64,000 nucleotides of DNA from Pseudomonadota bacterium (GTDB taxonomy: Bacteria; Pseudomonadota; Alphaproteobacteria; Micropepsales; Micropepsaceae): contig JACQDN010000069.1 in assembly GCA_016201105.1 (NCBI GenBank), forward strand, positions 1 to 64,000, written 5' to 3'. Position 1 is the first letter of the stretch; every line of letters starts with the position of its first letter. Below, piece after piece: positions 16,411-24,768 of this stretch. Position numbers and translations under genes: made by a program. Below the pieces are notes generated by a model. That model saw only the letters and a list, made by a program, of their open reading frames with translations, searched no databases and had not been told where the DNA came from.

Positions 16411-17865
16411 CTAGGGAACAATGAAGCCGACTTTGGTATCGCCAGCGGATTTCAATCCGTTGGGATCGAGCTTGTCGTGAACAGTGTTGAGACGACCGAG
16501 CGCGATGGTATCGATATCGGTCGGCGGCACGAAACCGTCCGTTGGAAGCGCGATCTTGGTCTCATGCGTCGGATCGACGAGATAGGCGCTCACCATGATG
16601 ACGAGTTCGGATTCGTTGTTCTGGTAGTCGCGGCTTCTGAACAGCGCCCCCAGGACCGGCATGTCCTTCAAGCCGGGAAAGGCGTCGATCTGCTGCTTGG
16701 TCGTATGGGAGAGAAGGCCGGCGATGGCGAAGCTGCCGCCGGAGGGAAGCTCGATCGTTGTTTCGGCGCGGCGCACATTCAAGGCGGGAATCGTGAGGCC
16801 GCCGATGGTGGTGGTAAGCCCCGTCGTCGGATCCGTGGTGGTGCCGCCGCTGAGCGTAAAGGAGCCCGTGTTGGTGAGCTCACTCACTTCAGTGGAGATC
16901 TGCAGCGAAATGCGGTTTTCACTCATCACCACCGGCGTGAAGGAAAGCCCGACGCCGAACTGCTTGAAGGACACGGTGATATTGCCGTCGCGGTCGCGCG
17001 ACGCCGGAACGGGAAATTCGCCGCCGGCGAGAAACTTCGCGGTTTCACCCGATACCGCGGTCAAGTTCGGTTCGGCCAGCGTATGCACCAGACCTACGGT
17101 TTCGAGCGCCTTGATCACGCCCTGGATGTTGTTGGGTCCCGGGGCGGAGGGCGTACCGACGTTGCCGATCTGGACTCCGGAAGCGTCGGCAAGCGCGCGG
17201 CCCAAAAGGCCGAAGGGATTGGAGGTGGAGGCAATGATCGGAACGCCCGCCGTGCGCACCATGGCGGCGAGATCGATGCCAAGCTGCTTGGCGATGTCGC
17301 GCTGCACTTCGGCGATGCGCACGCGCAGCATCACCTGTTCGCGGGCGTTGATCTTGAGCATGTTGACGACTTTGTCGGCGCCGCCGGCGAAACGTGCCGC
17401 CAGATCCTGCGCGCGCGTCGACTCCGCCGCGCTCGACACCGTGCCGGTGAGCACGACATTGTCGTTGAGCGCGCTCACCCTGATGCCGGTGCCCGGCATG
17501 TTGGCGTGGATCAGGCCGGCGAGATCGGCGACGTCTTTTTCGACGCGGATGTCGATGGAAAGGATCTGCTTGCCGCTGGCATCGAAGAAGAACGCGTTGG
17601 TCTGACCCGTCTTCTGAGCCAAAAGGAAAATCTTGCGCGGCGTGCGCACGACCGCATCGACGATCGCCGGGTTGGAGACCAGAACGTCGCGCGCGTCCTT
17701 GTCGAGCTGCACGATCGCCGCCTTGTCGAGGGCCAGCGTGATGCGTTGCTGGGTCTGACCGGGGGACACGTTGATGACGCGGGTGTTGTCACCCGCGCCG
17801 GCCGCCGCAGGCAATCCGACCGTGGCAAGCGCCGCGAGGGCGGCCGCGAATACGAATCTGCGCAT
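16411..17865 (-). CDS. cpaC: Flp pilus secretin CpaC/RcpA
   Basis: A 484-residue outer-membrane secretin. Signal peptide (about 1-23), pilus N-terminal domain (QQRITLALDKAAIVQLDKDARDVLVSNPAIVDAVV), a BON-like region (GIRVSALNDNVVLTGTVSSAAE), and the secretin domain with FGVGLSFTPVVMSENRISLQISTEVSEL and the closing GGSFAIAGLLSH...PVLGALFRSRDYQNNESELVIMV. It forms the outer-membrane channel for the pilus. The start at 17865 has GGGAG ten bases upstream. The gene is 7 bp downstream of cpaB. Confidence 0.94.
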   Translation of the reverse strand: MRRFVFAAALAALATVGLPAAAGAGDNTRVINVSPGQTQQRITLALDKAAIVQLDKDARDVLVSNPAIVDAVVRTPRKIFLLAQKTGQTNAFFFDASGKQILSIDIRVEKDVADLAGLIHANMPGTGIRVSALNDNVVLTGTVSSAAESTRAQDLAARFAGGADKVVNMLKINAREQVMLRVRIAEVQRDIAKQLGIDLAAMVRTAGVPIIASTSNPFGLLGRALADASGVQIGNVGTPSAPGPNNIQGVIKALETVGLVHTLAEPNLTAVSGETAKFLAGGEFPVPASRDRDGNITVSFKQFGVGLSFTPVVMSENRISLQISTEVSELTNTGSFTLSGGTTTDPTTGLTTTIGGLTIPALNVRRAETTIELPSGGSFAIAGLLSHTTKQQIDAFPGLKDMPVLGALFRSRDYQNNESELVIMVSAYLVDPTHETKIALPTDGFVPPTDIDTIALGRLNTVHDKLDPNGLKSAGDTKVGFIVP

Positions 17866-17872
17866 GTCGCGC

Positions 17873-18673
17873 TTACTCCCCTTTGCTACGCGAGGAACCG
17901 CGCGTAACGCCATAACGAATGACAGACACGTCTCCGTCGTTTTGCTGTTCGTCGGCCTTGGCGACCACCCCAGTGTCACCCAGCGCCCGAAGCGCAAGCG
18001 AAAGCGTGCCGGAGGCCTGCGCGCGTTCGATCAATTCCGCCTGCCCGGGCGAAATCTCAAGCGTGGCCGACTTCGCATCTTTCACGATCTTCTGATCGCT
18101 GTCCTGTTGATAGGTCTGATCGATCGCAAGAACGCGCACCGATTTGAGGATCGTCCTGGATCCGAAGACGCGCGGAGATTCGGAAACCTGCAGGGTCAGG
18201 ATGACGTCGACCCGATCGTTGGGAAGAATGAAGCCGCCGGCGCCCGTCTCGGTGGAAAGATTGATCGACACCGCGCGCATGCCGGGCGTCATCATCGCCG
18301 CCATGTAGCCTGCGCCGTCGGCCCGCACCATCTTCGCCGCCGTCAGCGGTTCGCCTTCGACGACTGGCGCCCGCACGACGACGCCGTCGATCGCCTTTTG
18401 CAAATCCGGAATGTTGTTCTGGGTCATGAAGCTGGAATCGACGGCCGACTTTGGCCACGCCTGCCAGCGCACCGAACCGACCGCGAGTTTCGAGCCGGCA
18501 TCGAGTTTCTTCGCCGCAACGAGCACTTCGCTGGTTTCCATATGCGCTTGAACCGGCGCAATCGAGGCGGACGATTTTTCGGTGCCGCCGCCGAGAAGAC
18601 CGCGCACGAGAAGAGCCGCCGCGCCTGCCGCCACCGCTGCGATAACCAGAATGAGAATGCGCGATCGATTCAT
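17873..18673 (-). CDS. cpaB: Flp pilus assembly protein CpaB/RcpC
   Basis: A 266-residue protein with an N-terminal membrane anchor (about 5-28). An SAF domain follows (VLVAAKKLDAGSKLAVGSVRWQAWP and APVVEGEPLTAAKMV), then the RcpC domain with RAVSINLSTETGAGGFILPNDRVDVILT. It is a periplasmic partner of the secretin. The start at 18673 (MNRSRIL) places the anchor at the N-terminus; an upstream codon at 18718 would add 15 unrelated residues. Confidence 0.92.
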   Translation of the reverse strand: MNRSRILILVIAAVAAGAAALLVRGLLGGGTEKSSASIAPVQAHMETSEVLVAAKKLDAGSKLAVGSVRWQAWPKSAVDSSFMTQNNIPDLQKAIDGVVVRAPVVEGEPLTAAKMVRADGAGYMAAMMTPGMRAVSINLSTETGAGGFILPNDRVDVILTLQVSESPRVFGSRTILKSVRVLAIDQTYQQDSDQKIVKDAKSATLEISPGQAELIERAQASGTLSLALRALGDTGVVAKADEQQNDGDVSVIRYGVTRGSSRSKGE

Positions 18674-18761
18674 GGGCCCCGGCTTTTGGATACGGCTTTT
18701 GCGTGCCGATCCCACCATGAAACCCTTTAGAAATTGCTTAAGAAGATGCTGCGCCGATGCG

Positions 18762-19271
18762 TTAGTTGATGATTCCTAAACGGAATATCTCGGCATAGGG
18801 AAGAACCGCCAAGGCGCCCGTCGCGAGCGCGATTCCATAAGGAATTCCGCTGTGTTCGTCATGCAAGCGCATGACCCAGCCTTGATGGGCGAGAAATGCC
18901 GGTAGTGGAATCTTGCGCGCGCCCAGAATGCCGAGCGTAAGAAAACCGCCGAACACGGACGCAACGACCGCGTAGTTCAAAAGGTCGCTCAAGCCGAACC
19001 ACAGCGAAACGCACGCGAACAGCTTGGCATCGCCGCCGCCAACATAGCCGAGTGCAAAGAGCGTGAAGCCGATGGCAAGGCCAAGGAAACCCGCCAGCAC
19101 GTGAGCGCCGAACATCTGCGCGGGCATGCCCGAGACCACGGCGAAGACGAGAAACGCCGCCAGCAGCGCCAGTTGAATGCGGTTGGGAATGATGAAACTG
19201 CCAAGATCGCAAGCGGCGGCTGCCACAAGCAGCGCCGGAAACAGAATCAGGACGAGAAGTTCACCGATCAT
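18762..19271 (-). CDS. cpaA: Prepilin peptidase CpaA/TadV (A24 family)
   Basis: A 169-residue integral membrane aspartic peptidase that cleaves the Flp prepilin leader. The two catalytic aspartates are in AACDLGSFIIPN and in GGGDAKLF, separated by hydrophobic helices as usual. The protein has five to six membrane segments and no methylase domain, as is normal for the short CpaA type. It lies between cpaB and the pilin gene; a strong hairpin (19289-19316) separates it from the pilin and probably lowers its expression relative to the pilin. Confidence 0.92.
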   Translation of the reverse strand: MIGELLVLILFPALLVAAAACDLGSFIIPNRIQLALLAAFLVFAVVSGMPAQMFGAHVLAGFLGLAIGFTLFALGYVGGGDAKLFACVSLWFGLSDLLNYAVVASVFGGFLTLGILGARKIPLPAFLAHQGWVMRLHDEHSGIPYGIALATGALAVLPYAEIFRLGIIN

Positions 19272-19280
19272 GGCTCTCTA

Positions 19281-19316
19281 AAAGAACTGTTCCGCGGGCC
19301 ACAATGCCCGCGGAAC
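19281..19316 (-). terminator. Hairpin terminator or attenuator between flp and cpaA
   Basis: An 11-bp perfect stem, GTTCCGCGGGC (19289-19299) with GCCCGCGGAAC (19306-19316), has a 6-base loop. In the minus direction it is followed by AGTTCTTTT. This suits partial termination after the highly expressed pilin gene, or protection of the pilin mRNA 3' end. Confidence 0.75.
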
Positions 19317-19349
19317 AAGATTCTGACATCTTCGTTCGTCGCGCTGTAC

Positions 19350-19514
19350 TTACTTCACAGCGGCGGCGACGGAGTTGAACGTACCCTTCAGGTTCGTTCC
19401 GACGAGCTGGACCGCCGCGATGATGACCACCGCGATGCCAGCCGCAATGAGGCCGTATTCAATGGCCGTCGCGCCGGATTCGTCACGAAGGAAACGAGAA
19501 ACTACGTTGCGCAT
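19350..19514 (-). CDS. Flp/Fap-type major pilin
   Basis: A 54-residue type IVb prepilin. The leader MRNVVSRFLRDESG is followed by the cleavage site G/ATAIEYGLIAAGIAVVIIAA, the classic Flp motif with the conserved Glu and Tyr at +5/+6 in the mature form. The rest is LVGTNLKGTFNSVAAAVK. It is the structural subunit of the Flp adhesion pilus. GGAGG lies six bases before the ATG. It is first in the minus-strand operon, with a perfect CtrA-type box 96 bp upstream (19610-19624) and a terminator-like hairpin behind it. Confidence 0.96.
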   Translation of the reverse strand: MRNVVSRFLRDESGATAIEYGLIAAGIAVVIIAAVQLVGTNLKGTFNSVAAAVK

Positions 19515-19609
19515 TTATGCCTCCACTCTTGAGTGACACCCATGAGACGATTGTCCAGCCCGATGCTGCCCATCGCCTTTTCAGACCGGATGAGACTAAT
19601 CGGAGCCGA

Positions 19610-19624
19610 TTAATGCGCTCTTAA
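19610..19624 (-). promoter_or_regulatory. CtrA-type box upstream of the pilin gene
   Basis: TTAATGCGCTCTTAA matches TTAA-N7-TTAA exactly. It stands 96 bp upstream of the flp start codon in the 297-bp divergent gap between flp and the CpaC-N-like gene. In Caulobacter, pilin expression is CtrA dependent; the same control here is inferred from the motif. Confidence 0.55.
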
Positions 19625-19752
19625 ACGCGAGTATCGCGTTGCATGCGCGACTGCTCCAAAGCGGTACAAAACAGGGCCTTTTCGAACAGTTTTCACAAGT
19701 CCCATCGTCGAAACTTAACCATCGCCGCGAAATGAGCTTCGTGCACACTCAC

Positions 19753-19767
19753 TTAAACAGTCCTTAA
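19753..19767 (+). promoter_or_regulatory. CtrA-type box upstream of the CpaC-N-like gene
   Basis: TTAAACAGTCCTTAA is a second exact TTAA-N7-TTAA match. It ends 44 bp before the start at 19812, about where a CtrA-activated promoter would be. The rest of the divergent gap shows no other strong signal except a single TTAACC half-site near 19717. Confidence 0.55.
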
Positions 19768-19811
19768 GCGGACATTCCCTACACTCGAGCAAAGAACGAA
19801 GGGAGCGCTTC

Positions 19812-20273
19812 ATGCGCAGATCCATAGGTTTGGCTTTCGCCGCCGTATTGTTGGGCAGCGCCGCTTCAAGCGCGCTTGCGTCCGATCTGGCGGTGCCGAT
19901 GGACGAAGTGCGCATGGTTGCGTTCGGTAAACCGGTCACCACCGTCTACGTCGGCAATCCGGCCATCGCCGACGTCACGGTGATCGATTCCCGCCACGTC
20001 TTCCTGCTGGGCCGCAGTTTCGGCTCGACCAACCTCATCGCACTGGGCCAGGACGGCCGCCAGGTCGCCAATGCCCACGTCACCGTATTCAGCCGCGGCG
20101 GTTCGACCGTGACCGTGCAACGCGGAGCGAGTTCGGTGACCTATGCCTGCGCCAATGCGCAATGCCGGGCGGCCCCGATGCCGGGCGACGCGCAAACCAC
20201 GTTCGACACCGTGACCGGCCAGGCCGACAAGCATCAAGAACAGAGCATCAAGGCAGCATCCACACAGCAATAG
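19812..20273 (+). CDS. Solo pilus N-terminal-domain protein (CpaC N-domain-like)
   Basis: A 153-residue exported protein. The signal peptide (MRRSIGLAFAAVLLGSAASSALA) is followed by a domain like the N-terminal region of CpaC/RcpA secretins (T2SS/T3SS pil_N): VPMDEVRMVAFGKPVTTVYVGNPAIADVTVIDSRHVFLLGRSFGSTNLIALGQDG. After it come a short stretch with two cysteines (YACANAQC) and a polar tail. No secretin domain follows. It probably works in the periplasm with the pilus secretin. GGGAG precedes the ATG, and a CtrA-type box lies upstream. It is convergent with the broken TadG-like gene. Confidence 0.85.
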   Translation: MRRSIGLAFAAVLLGSAASSALASDLAVPMDEVRMVAFGKPVTTVYVGNPAIADVTVIDSRHVFLLGRSFGSTNLIALGQDGRQVANAHVTVFSRGGSTVTVQRGASSVTYACANAQCRAAPMPGDAQTTFDTVTGQADKHQEQSIKAASTQQ

Positions 20274-20301
20274 ATTCTCGCGCCGGTTCGCTCGGAGAAA
20301 T

Positions 20302-20396
20302 GAAATCTCACGCGGAGCCGCGGAGTGAGTTGCGCGTGCGGGCGTCTCGAATGCTTCGAGAGTGTGTTGGCGCGCTTCGCGCGCCGAAAACTCCCT
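20302..20396. repeat. Interspersed repeat copy at the TadG-like gene break (family B)
   Basis: TCTCACGCGGAGCCGCGGAG starts the copy, and the GGCGCGC-TTC-GCGCGCC hairpin lies at 20369-20385. These match the left end and core hairpin of the copies at 636-865 and 37541-37706. TadG-like coding similarity ends directly at its right edge (about 20397). Confidence 0.6.
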
Positions 20397-21026
20397 ACAC
20401 GACATCGTGTTGCAGCCGGCGAAATTCGTATTCGGCACGCCATTACCCAGAATCGCCGAACCGATAGTGTTGAGCGCGAGCAGGCAATAACTTCGGGGAG
20501 TTGTCGCCCGCGTCGCGACCGCCGTCGCACGCAACGTCTGGGCTGGCTGGCTGCCGACGGTCGTATCGCCACTGAAGCCGAGCACCGGCGTGAGATAAAG
20601 CCGCTGTTTCATCGTGATCGTGACGCTGTAACAGTTGGTTTCGCCGGTCGGGCACGTCGCGGCGTTGGATGATGTCGCGGTGACGTTGTTTACGCCGTTC
20701 TGAAATCCATAACTCGCCGCGACAGCACTGGCCTCAGTGCTATAACTCGCGCCTGCGTTGGTGGCGGCGGCGAGCGCGGCTGCGTCGGCGGCGTTTTGCA
20801 TGGTGCGCTGGTCTGCGTACCAGTACGCGGATTCCATGGCGAGGCCGAGACCGCGGATCATAACGGGTGCCAAAAGCCCGAAGATCATGGCGATGTTCGC
20901 GCGCTCGTCGCGGTAAAACCGGGCCAGCGCCGCGCTTGTGATCTGTGAATGATCGAATTCATCATCGCGTTTCGACCGGCCATCCCTTTTCCAAGCCGTC
21001 GTTCTCGCGCCTGCGTTTTTAGACAA
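20397..21026 (-). pseudogene. Truncated TadG-like pilus protein
   Basis: About 210 residues resemble the N-terminal TadE/G-like region: RFYRDERANIAMIFGLLAPVMIRGLGLAMESAYWYADQRTMQNAADAAALAAA (membrane segment near 45-62). A TadG-like extracellular part follows, with RATAVATRATTPRSYCLLALNTIGSAILGNG. Similarity stops at NTMSC where the repeat begins. Beyond it the open frame continues to 19866, but only as the repeat and the antisense of the neighbouring gene. The usual C-terminal von Willebrand-like domain is missing. The start is a TTG without a clear ribosome site, so it is uncertain. Probably non-functional. Confidence 0.65.
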
Positions 21027-21214
21027 AGCGATGAGTCGGGAGACGAGATTTTATGCGAATTGGGGCAAGTACGCGCCCGCGCCTACGTTCCAACGGCGCT
21101 GCGTGGGCATCGCCATTCTTTCGATATAATTCGAATAGATTTGGCATATCGCAGTTCATCAAGACCCGCCGTACCCGGGATTGATCCGGGAGACGGCCGG
21201 CAGCAGGGGAGTTC

Positions 21215-22039
21215 TTAGTGCAAAATCGGATAGAGGAATTGCAGTCCAATGTTCGCCGGGAATTTTTCATCGGCGATTCCGTAGTTTTGCGGACGAACTC
21301 CCTCAGGCATGTAGAACGTGGCGAACATCCAGTCCCACAGTGCGAAGGTGCCCGCGAAATTCTTTTCCCCGCCTTCTTCCGGCTTGGTGTGATGCCAGCG
21401 ATGGAATACTGGGCTGGCGACGACACGCTTGAGCGGCCCGAACGTCCAATCGAGATTGGCGTGCACCATGGCGGACGTGAAAGTCGTGAACGGGCCGACG
21501 AAGAAGAAGATGTCGGTCGAGATTCCCGCAAGAATGAAGATGACATCGACCAGCACGCTGCCGAGCATCAGATTGAAGGGATGAAACCGCCAGGCGGACG
21601 TCCACTCCAGCTCTTCGGAGGCGTGATGGACGGCGTGATACTTCCACAAAACACCGCGATGGAATACACGGTGCGTCCAGTAGAGCAAAAAATCCGATCC
21701 GACGATGAAGATCACAGCCTGAAGCCAAAGCGGCAGTGTCGCCAGCGGGCCGTGGCCGTGATCGTAGAGTTTGATCATTTCTTGTGACGTCGTGATGCCG
21801 AGAAGATAGATGGTAAAGAGAACGGTGAGCCCGATACGCACGTAGCGCGTGAAGATCGGAATAAAGATCCAATAAGCGATATCGGTGAGGAGGCCGTTCT
21901 TCTTCCACCACGGTTTGCCTTCGTTGCAAGGTGACCACCACGAAAGCGCACTGAAGGCCGCCGCGATCGCCAGCGTGATGGGAACGACGCGCCAGAGCGT
22001 ATGCGCGAAGCCCGAAGCGATGGCGAGAGCGGTTTCCAC
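21215..22039 (-). CDS. Sterol desaturase / fatty acid hydroxylase superfamily protein
   Basis: A 274-residue integral membrane di-iron enzyme. The histidine clusters are intact: HRVFHR (about residue 122), HAVHH with SEELEWTSAWRFHP, and HRWHH near 217. Several membrane helices precede them. Members hydroxylate or desaturate sterols, fatty acids or carotenoids; the substrate here is unknown. The start is a GTG. No operon partner is apparent; the upstream gap is 444 bp. Confidence 0.88.
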   Translation of the reverse strand: METALAIASGFAHTLWRVVPITLAIAAAFSALSWWSPCNEGKPWWKKNGLLTDIAYWIFIPIFTRYVRIGLTVLFTIYLLGITTSQEMIKLYDHGHGPLATLPLWLQAVIFIVGSDFLLYWTHRVFHRGVLWKYHAVHHASEELEWTSAWRFHPFNLMLGSVLVDVIFILAGISTDIFFFVGPFTTFTSAMVHANLDWTFGPLKRVVASPVFHRWHHTKPEEGGEKNFAGTFALWDWMFATFYMPEGVRPQNYGIADEKFPANIGLQFLYPILH

Positions 22040-22483
22040 GAGTGCTTGCTACGGCGCCGCGCGCAGATGGGTAATCTGCCGCGCGATCTGGCTGAAGGCC
22101 GTGGTGATTGCGCCGGACGTGGTTGGCGCGAAGATCGCGGCGATATCGGTGCGGCGCGAGCGTTTGAATTCCAAGGCCAGCGCGCGCAATCGCGCGCAAT
22201 CGCGCGAAAGTCGCACCCGCCATCCATTATACCTGCTCATCGAATAAACCACCGATGCTTTCCCGTCGCCATAGCCGCGCGAATCAGGGTGGCATACCGC
22301 TCGTTTCCAAAGTGCTAGTTACCTCCGGTTACGAAAACGTTGCGAATTTCCCGAATCGCATCGGCTGGACAAGGTGTACAAGTCATTAACCGCCGGCAGC
22401 GAAATTGATCACTGGCGGGTTGATGATGATTGACCTTTTCTATGCGCGCCGCGCAAGGTTGCATAGACCACGCGCGCAGCATC
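22040..22483. other. 444-bp gap with a short tandem repeat
   Basis: Contains a 10-bp tandem unit, CGCGCGCAAT, repeated about 2.7 times at 22181-22207. A 67-codon open frame on the minus strand (22049-22252) starts with GTG, has no ribosome site and no family likeness, so I do not call it a gene. No RNA gene or clear promoter was seen. Confidence 0.5.
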
Positions 22484-23380
22484 CTAGGTTTTTCTCAGAC
22501 GCATCAGGCCTTCCTGGGCCACGGACGCCACCAGCGTTCCGCCTTCGGTGTAGATGGTGCCGCGGTTGAACCCGCGCGCGCCAAAGGCGCTGGGAGAATC
22601 CTGCACATAGAGCAGCCATTGATCGGCGCGAAACGGACGATGAAACCACATCGCGTGGTCGATGCTCGCCATCTGGATCTTGTCGTCGAACCAGCCGATG
22701 CCGTGCGGCAGCAACGCCGTGTCGAGCAGCGTCATGTCGGAGGCGTAAGCAAGCACGCATTGCTGCAGCGAAACATCGTCCGGCAGCGTATCGGTTGCCT
22801 TGATCCACACCGCCTGCTGCGGCGGCAGTTTTTCCGGCTTGAAAATGTCCATGCGTCCGACCGGTTTGATCTGGATCGGCCGCGGGCGCAGGAAATGATC
22901 CCGATATTGCTCGGGCACGCGGTCGATCATCTTGCGGCGCATGTCCTCTTCGCTGGGCAGCGAATCGGGATGCGGCACGTTCGGCGCATCGATCTGGTGC
23001 TCGAGCTGCTCGGCTTCGGCCACGTCGAACGAGACCGACATGTGAAAGATGGGACGGCCATGCTGGATGGCGACGACGCGGCGCGAACTGAAACTTTTGC
23101 CGTCGCGGCTCCTGTCCACTTCATAAAGGATGGGAACCTTGGGATCGCCCGGCAGCAGAAAATAGGCATGAAGCGAATGGGCAAGCCGGTCTTCCACCGT
23201 GCGCGACGCGGCAACCAGGGCCTGGCCTAGCACCTGGCCGCCAAAGACCCGCTGCGAGCGGTCCTGGGGGCTGGTCCCCCGGAATATATTCACTTCGATG
23301 GGCTCCAGATCGAGAAGTGCGATCAGCTCCTCGACGGCGCTACGTTCGGACATGCGTTCAGCTTGGGGTGTGTCGGCCAT
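22484..23380 (-). CDS. tesB: Acyl-CoA thioesterase II
   Basis: A 298-residue double-hotdog thioesterase that hydrolyses medium and long acyl-CoAs. The N-terminal hotdog has QRVFGGQVLGQALVAASRTV and LHAYFLLPGD. The C-terminal hotdog has LLPHGIGW, the catalytic SIDHAMWFHRPFRADQWLLY and the closing ARGFNRGTIYTEGGTLVASVAQEGLMR. The ATG at 23380 is used; earlier in-frame codons lack support. It is divergent from btaA, which also handles lipid precursors, but a functional link is only suggested. Confidence 0.93.
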   Translation of the reverse strand: MADTPQAERMSERSAVEELIALLDLEPIEVNIFRGTSPQDRSQRVFGGQVLGQALVAASRTVEDRLAHSLHAYFLLPGDPKVPILYEVDRSRDGKSFSSRRVVAIQHGRPIFHMSVSFDVAEAEQLEHQIDAPNVPHPDSLPSEEDMRRKMIDRVPEQYRDHFLRPRPIQIKPVGRMDIFKPEKLPPQQAVWIKATDTLPDDVSLQQCVLAYASDMTLLDTALLPHGIGWFDDKIQMASIDHAMWFHRPFRADQWLLYVQDSPSAFGARGFNRGTIYTEGGTLVASVAQEGLMRLRKT

Positions 23381-23534
23381 GGCACCCAATAATCGAGAGC
23401 CAACAAGGCGCGCAAGCAGACGTGTTTTTCACTTCTGCCTGCAGGGGCTTTGCAGCCAGGGGGTTTACCCCTAGATAGACGCATTCCGGCAACACCAAGC
23501 GGCCCGTCGAAGGGCTCCGGGGTATTCTCGAGCA

Positions 23535-24758
23535 ATGACAAACGTGCTCCTAGAACGCGCCGCCCATACGCGGCCAGCGATCACCAAGCGTGGCGCGCTG
23601 GAGCGCCTTTTTACCTTGATGTTCAAAGGCTTCGTCTACAACCAAATCTGGGAAGACCCCGATGTGGACCTCGAGGCTTTGGCGCTGGCGCCGCAGCACC
23701 GGCTGATCACCATTGCCTCCGCCGGCTGCAACGTCCTGAATTATCTGGCGGCCGACCCCGGGCGCATCATTGCGGTCGACCTGAACCCCAATCACGTGGC
23801 GCTGACCAAGCTCAAATTGGCGGCGCTTGCGAACCTTCCCTCCTACGACGATTTCTTCCGCTTCTTCGGCGTCGCCAACGACAAAGCCAACCGCGATGTC
23901 TTCGACAAATTCCTGAGCGGCAAGCTCGATGACGATACCCGCGAGTATTGGGAAAAACATATTCCGTTGCACGGCCGGCGCATCAACATGTTCGCGCGCA
24001 ATCTCTATCGCTACGGATTGCTCGGCCGCTTCATCAGCGTATTGCACATCGTGGCGCGGCTGCACGGCAAGCGTCTGGAAGAGATCGTCGAAGCGCGCAC
24101 CCCCGAAGAACAGCGAGAGGCCTATGATCGAATAATCGCGCCGTTATTCGATTATAAGTCGATCAAGCTGCTTTCGAAATCGCCGGTTTCGCTCTACGCG
24201 CTCGGCATTCCGCCGGCGCAATATGACGAACTGGTCGCCGCTTCGAAGGGCGATCCCACTGCGATTTTGCGCCAGCGTGTCGAAAAACTCGCCTGCGATT
24301 TTCCCATCAACGAAAACTATTTCGCCTGGCAAGCGTTTGCGCGCGGCTACGACGTCGAGAACCGCGAAGCGGTGCCGGCCTATCTTCGCCGCGAGGTGTT
24401 CGAGAAAATCCGTACACAGACGAACAAGGTGGAAGTGCATCACGCCTCCCTCACCGATTTCCTGCGCGCGCAGCCGGCCAATTCCTTGCACCGTTACGTG
24501 CTGCTCGATGCGCAAGACTGGATGACGCCACCGGTGATCTCGGCCCTTTGGGCGGAAATCGACCGCACGGCCGACGGCCGCGATGCGCGGGTTATTTTCC
24601 GCACCGCCGGACCGGATTCGCCCCTGCCGCGCAAACTTCCGGCCTCACTGCTGGCGCCCTGGCAATATCTGGAAGAGGAAAGCCGCCGATTCCACACGAT
24701 GGATCGCTCATCGATCTATGGCGGCTTCCACGTTTACGCCCGCCGGCCGCTGTCATAA
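23535..24758 (+). CDS. btaA: S-adenosylmethionine:diacylglycerol 3-amino-3-carboxypropyltransferase BtaA
   Basis: A 407-residue DUF3419 protein that transfers the aminocarboxypropyl group of SAM to diacylglycerol, the first step of betaine lipid (DGTS) synthesis. Recognisable segments are FVYNQIWEDPDVDLEAL, ITIASAGCNVLNYLAADPGRIIAVDLNPNHVALTKLK (SAM-binding) and VLLDAQDWM. It is followed 10 bp later by a methyltransferase of the BtaB type, which is the classic bacterial btaAB order. Betaine lipids often replace phospholipids under phosphate limitation; no Pho box was evident. Confidence 0.93.
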   Translation: MTNVLLERAAHTRPAITKRGALERLFTLMFKGFVYNQIWEDPDVDLEALALAPQHRLITIASAGCNVLNYLAADPGRIIAVDLNPNHVALTKLKLAALANLPSYDDFFRFFGVANDKANRDVFDKFLSGKLDDDTREYWEKHIPLHGRRINMFARNLYRYGLLGRFISVLHIVARLHGKRLEEIVEARTPEEQREAYDRIIAPLFDYKSIKLLSKSPVSLYALGIPPAQYDELVAASKGDPTAILRQRVEKLACDFPINENYFAWQAFARGYDVENREAVPAYLRREVFEKIRTQTNKVEVHHASLTDFLRAQPANSLHRYVLLDAQDWMTPPVISALWAEIDRTADGRDARVIFRTAGPDSPLPRKLPASLLAPWQYLEEESRRFHTMDRSSIYGGFHVYARRPLS

Positions 24759-24768
24759 GCACCCGTCC

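Noticed and set aside
15400-17907. An 835-codon plus-strand open frame opposite cpaD and cpaC
   Set aside because: Same reason: low-complexity Gly/Arg/His composition with no domain, antisense to well-recognised secretin genes.
19866-20396. Continuation of the TadG-like frame beyond residue 210
   Set aside because: The frame stays open by chance through the repeat and the antisense of the CpaC-N-like gene; the translation has no TadG or von Willebrand features.
22049-22252. 67-codon frame between the sterol-desaturase-like gene and tesB
   Set aside because: GTG start without a ribosome site, a 10-bp tandem repeat inside, and no family likeness.
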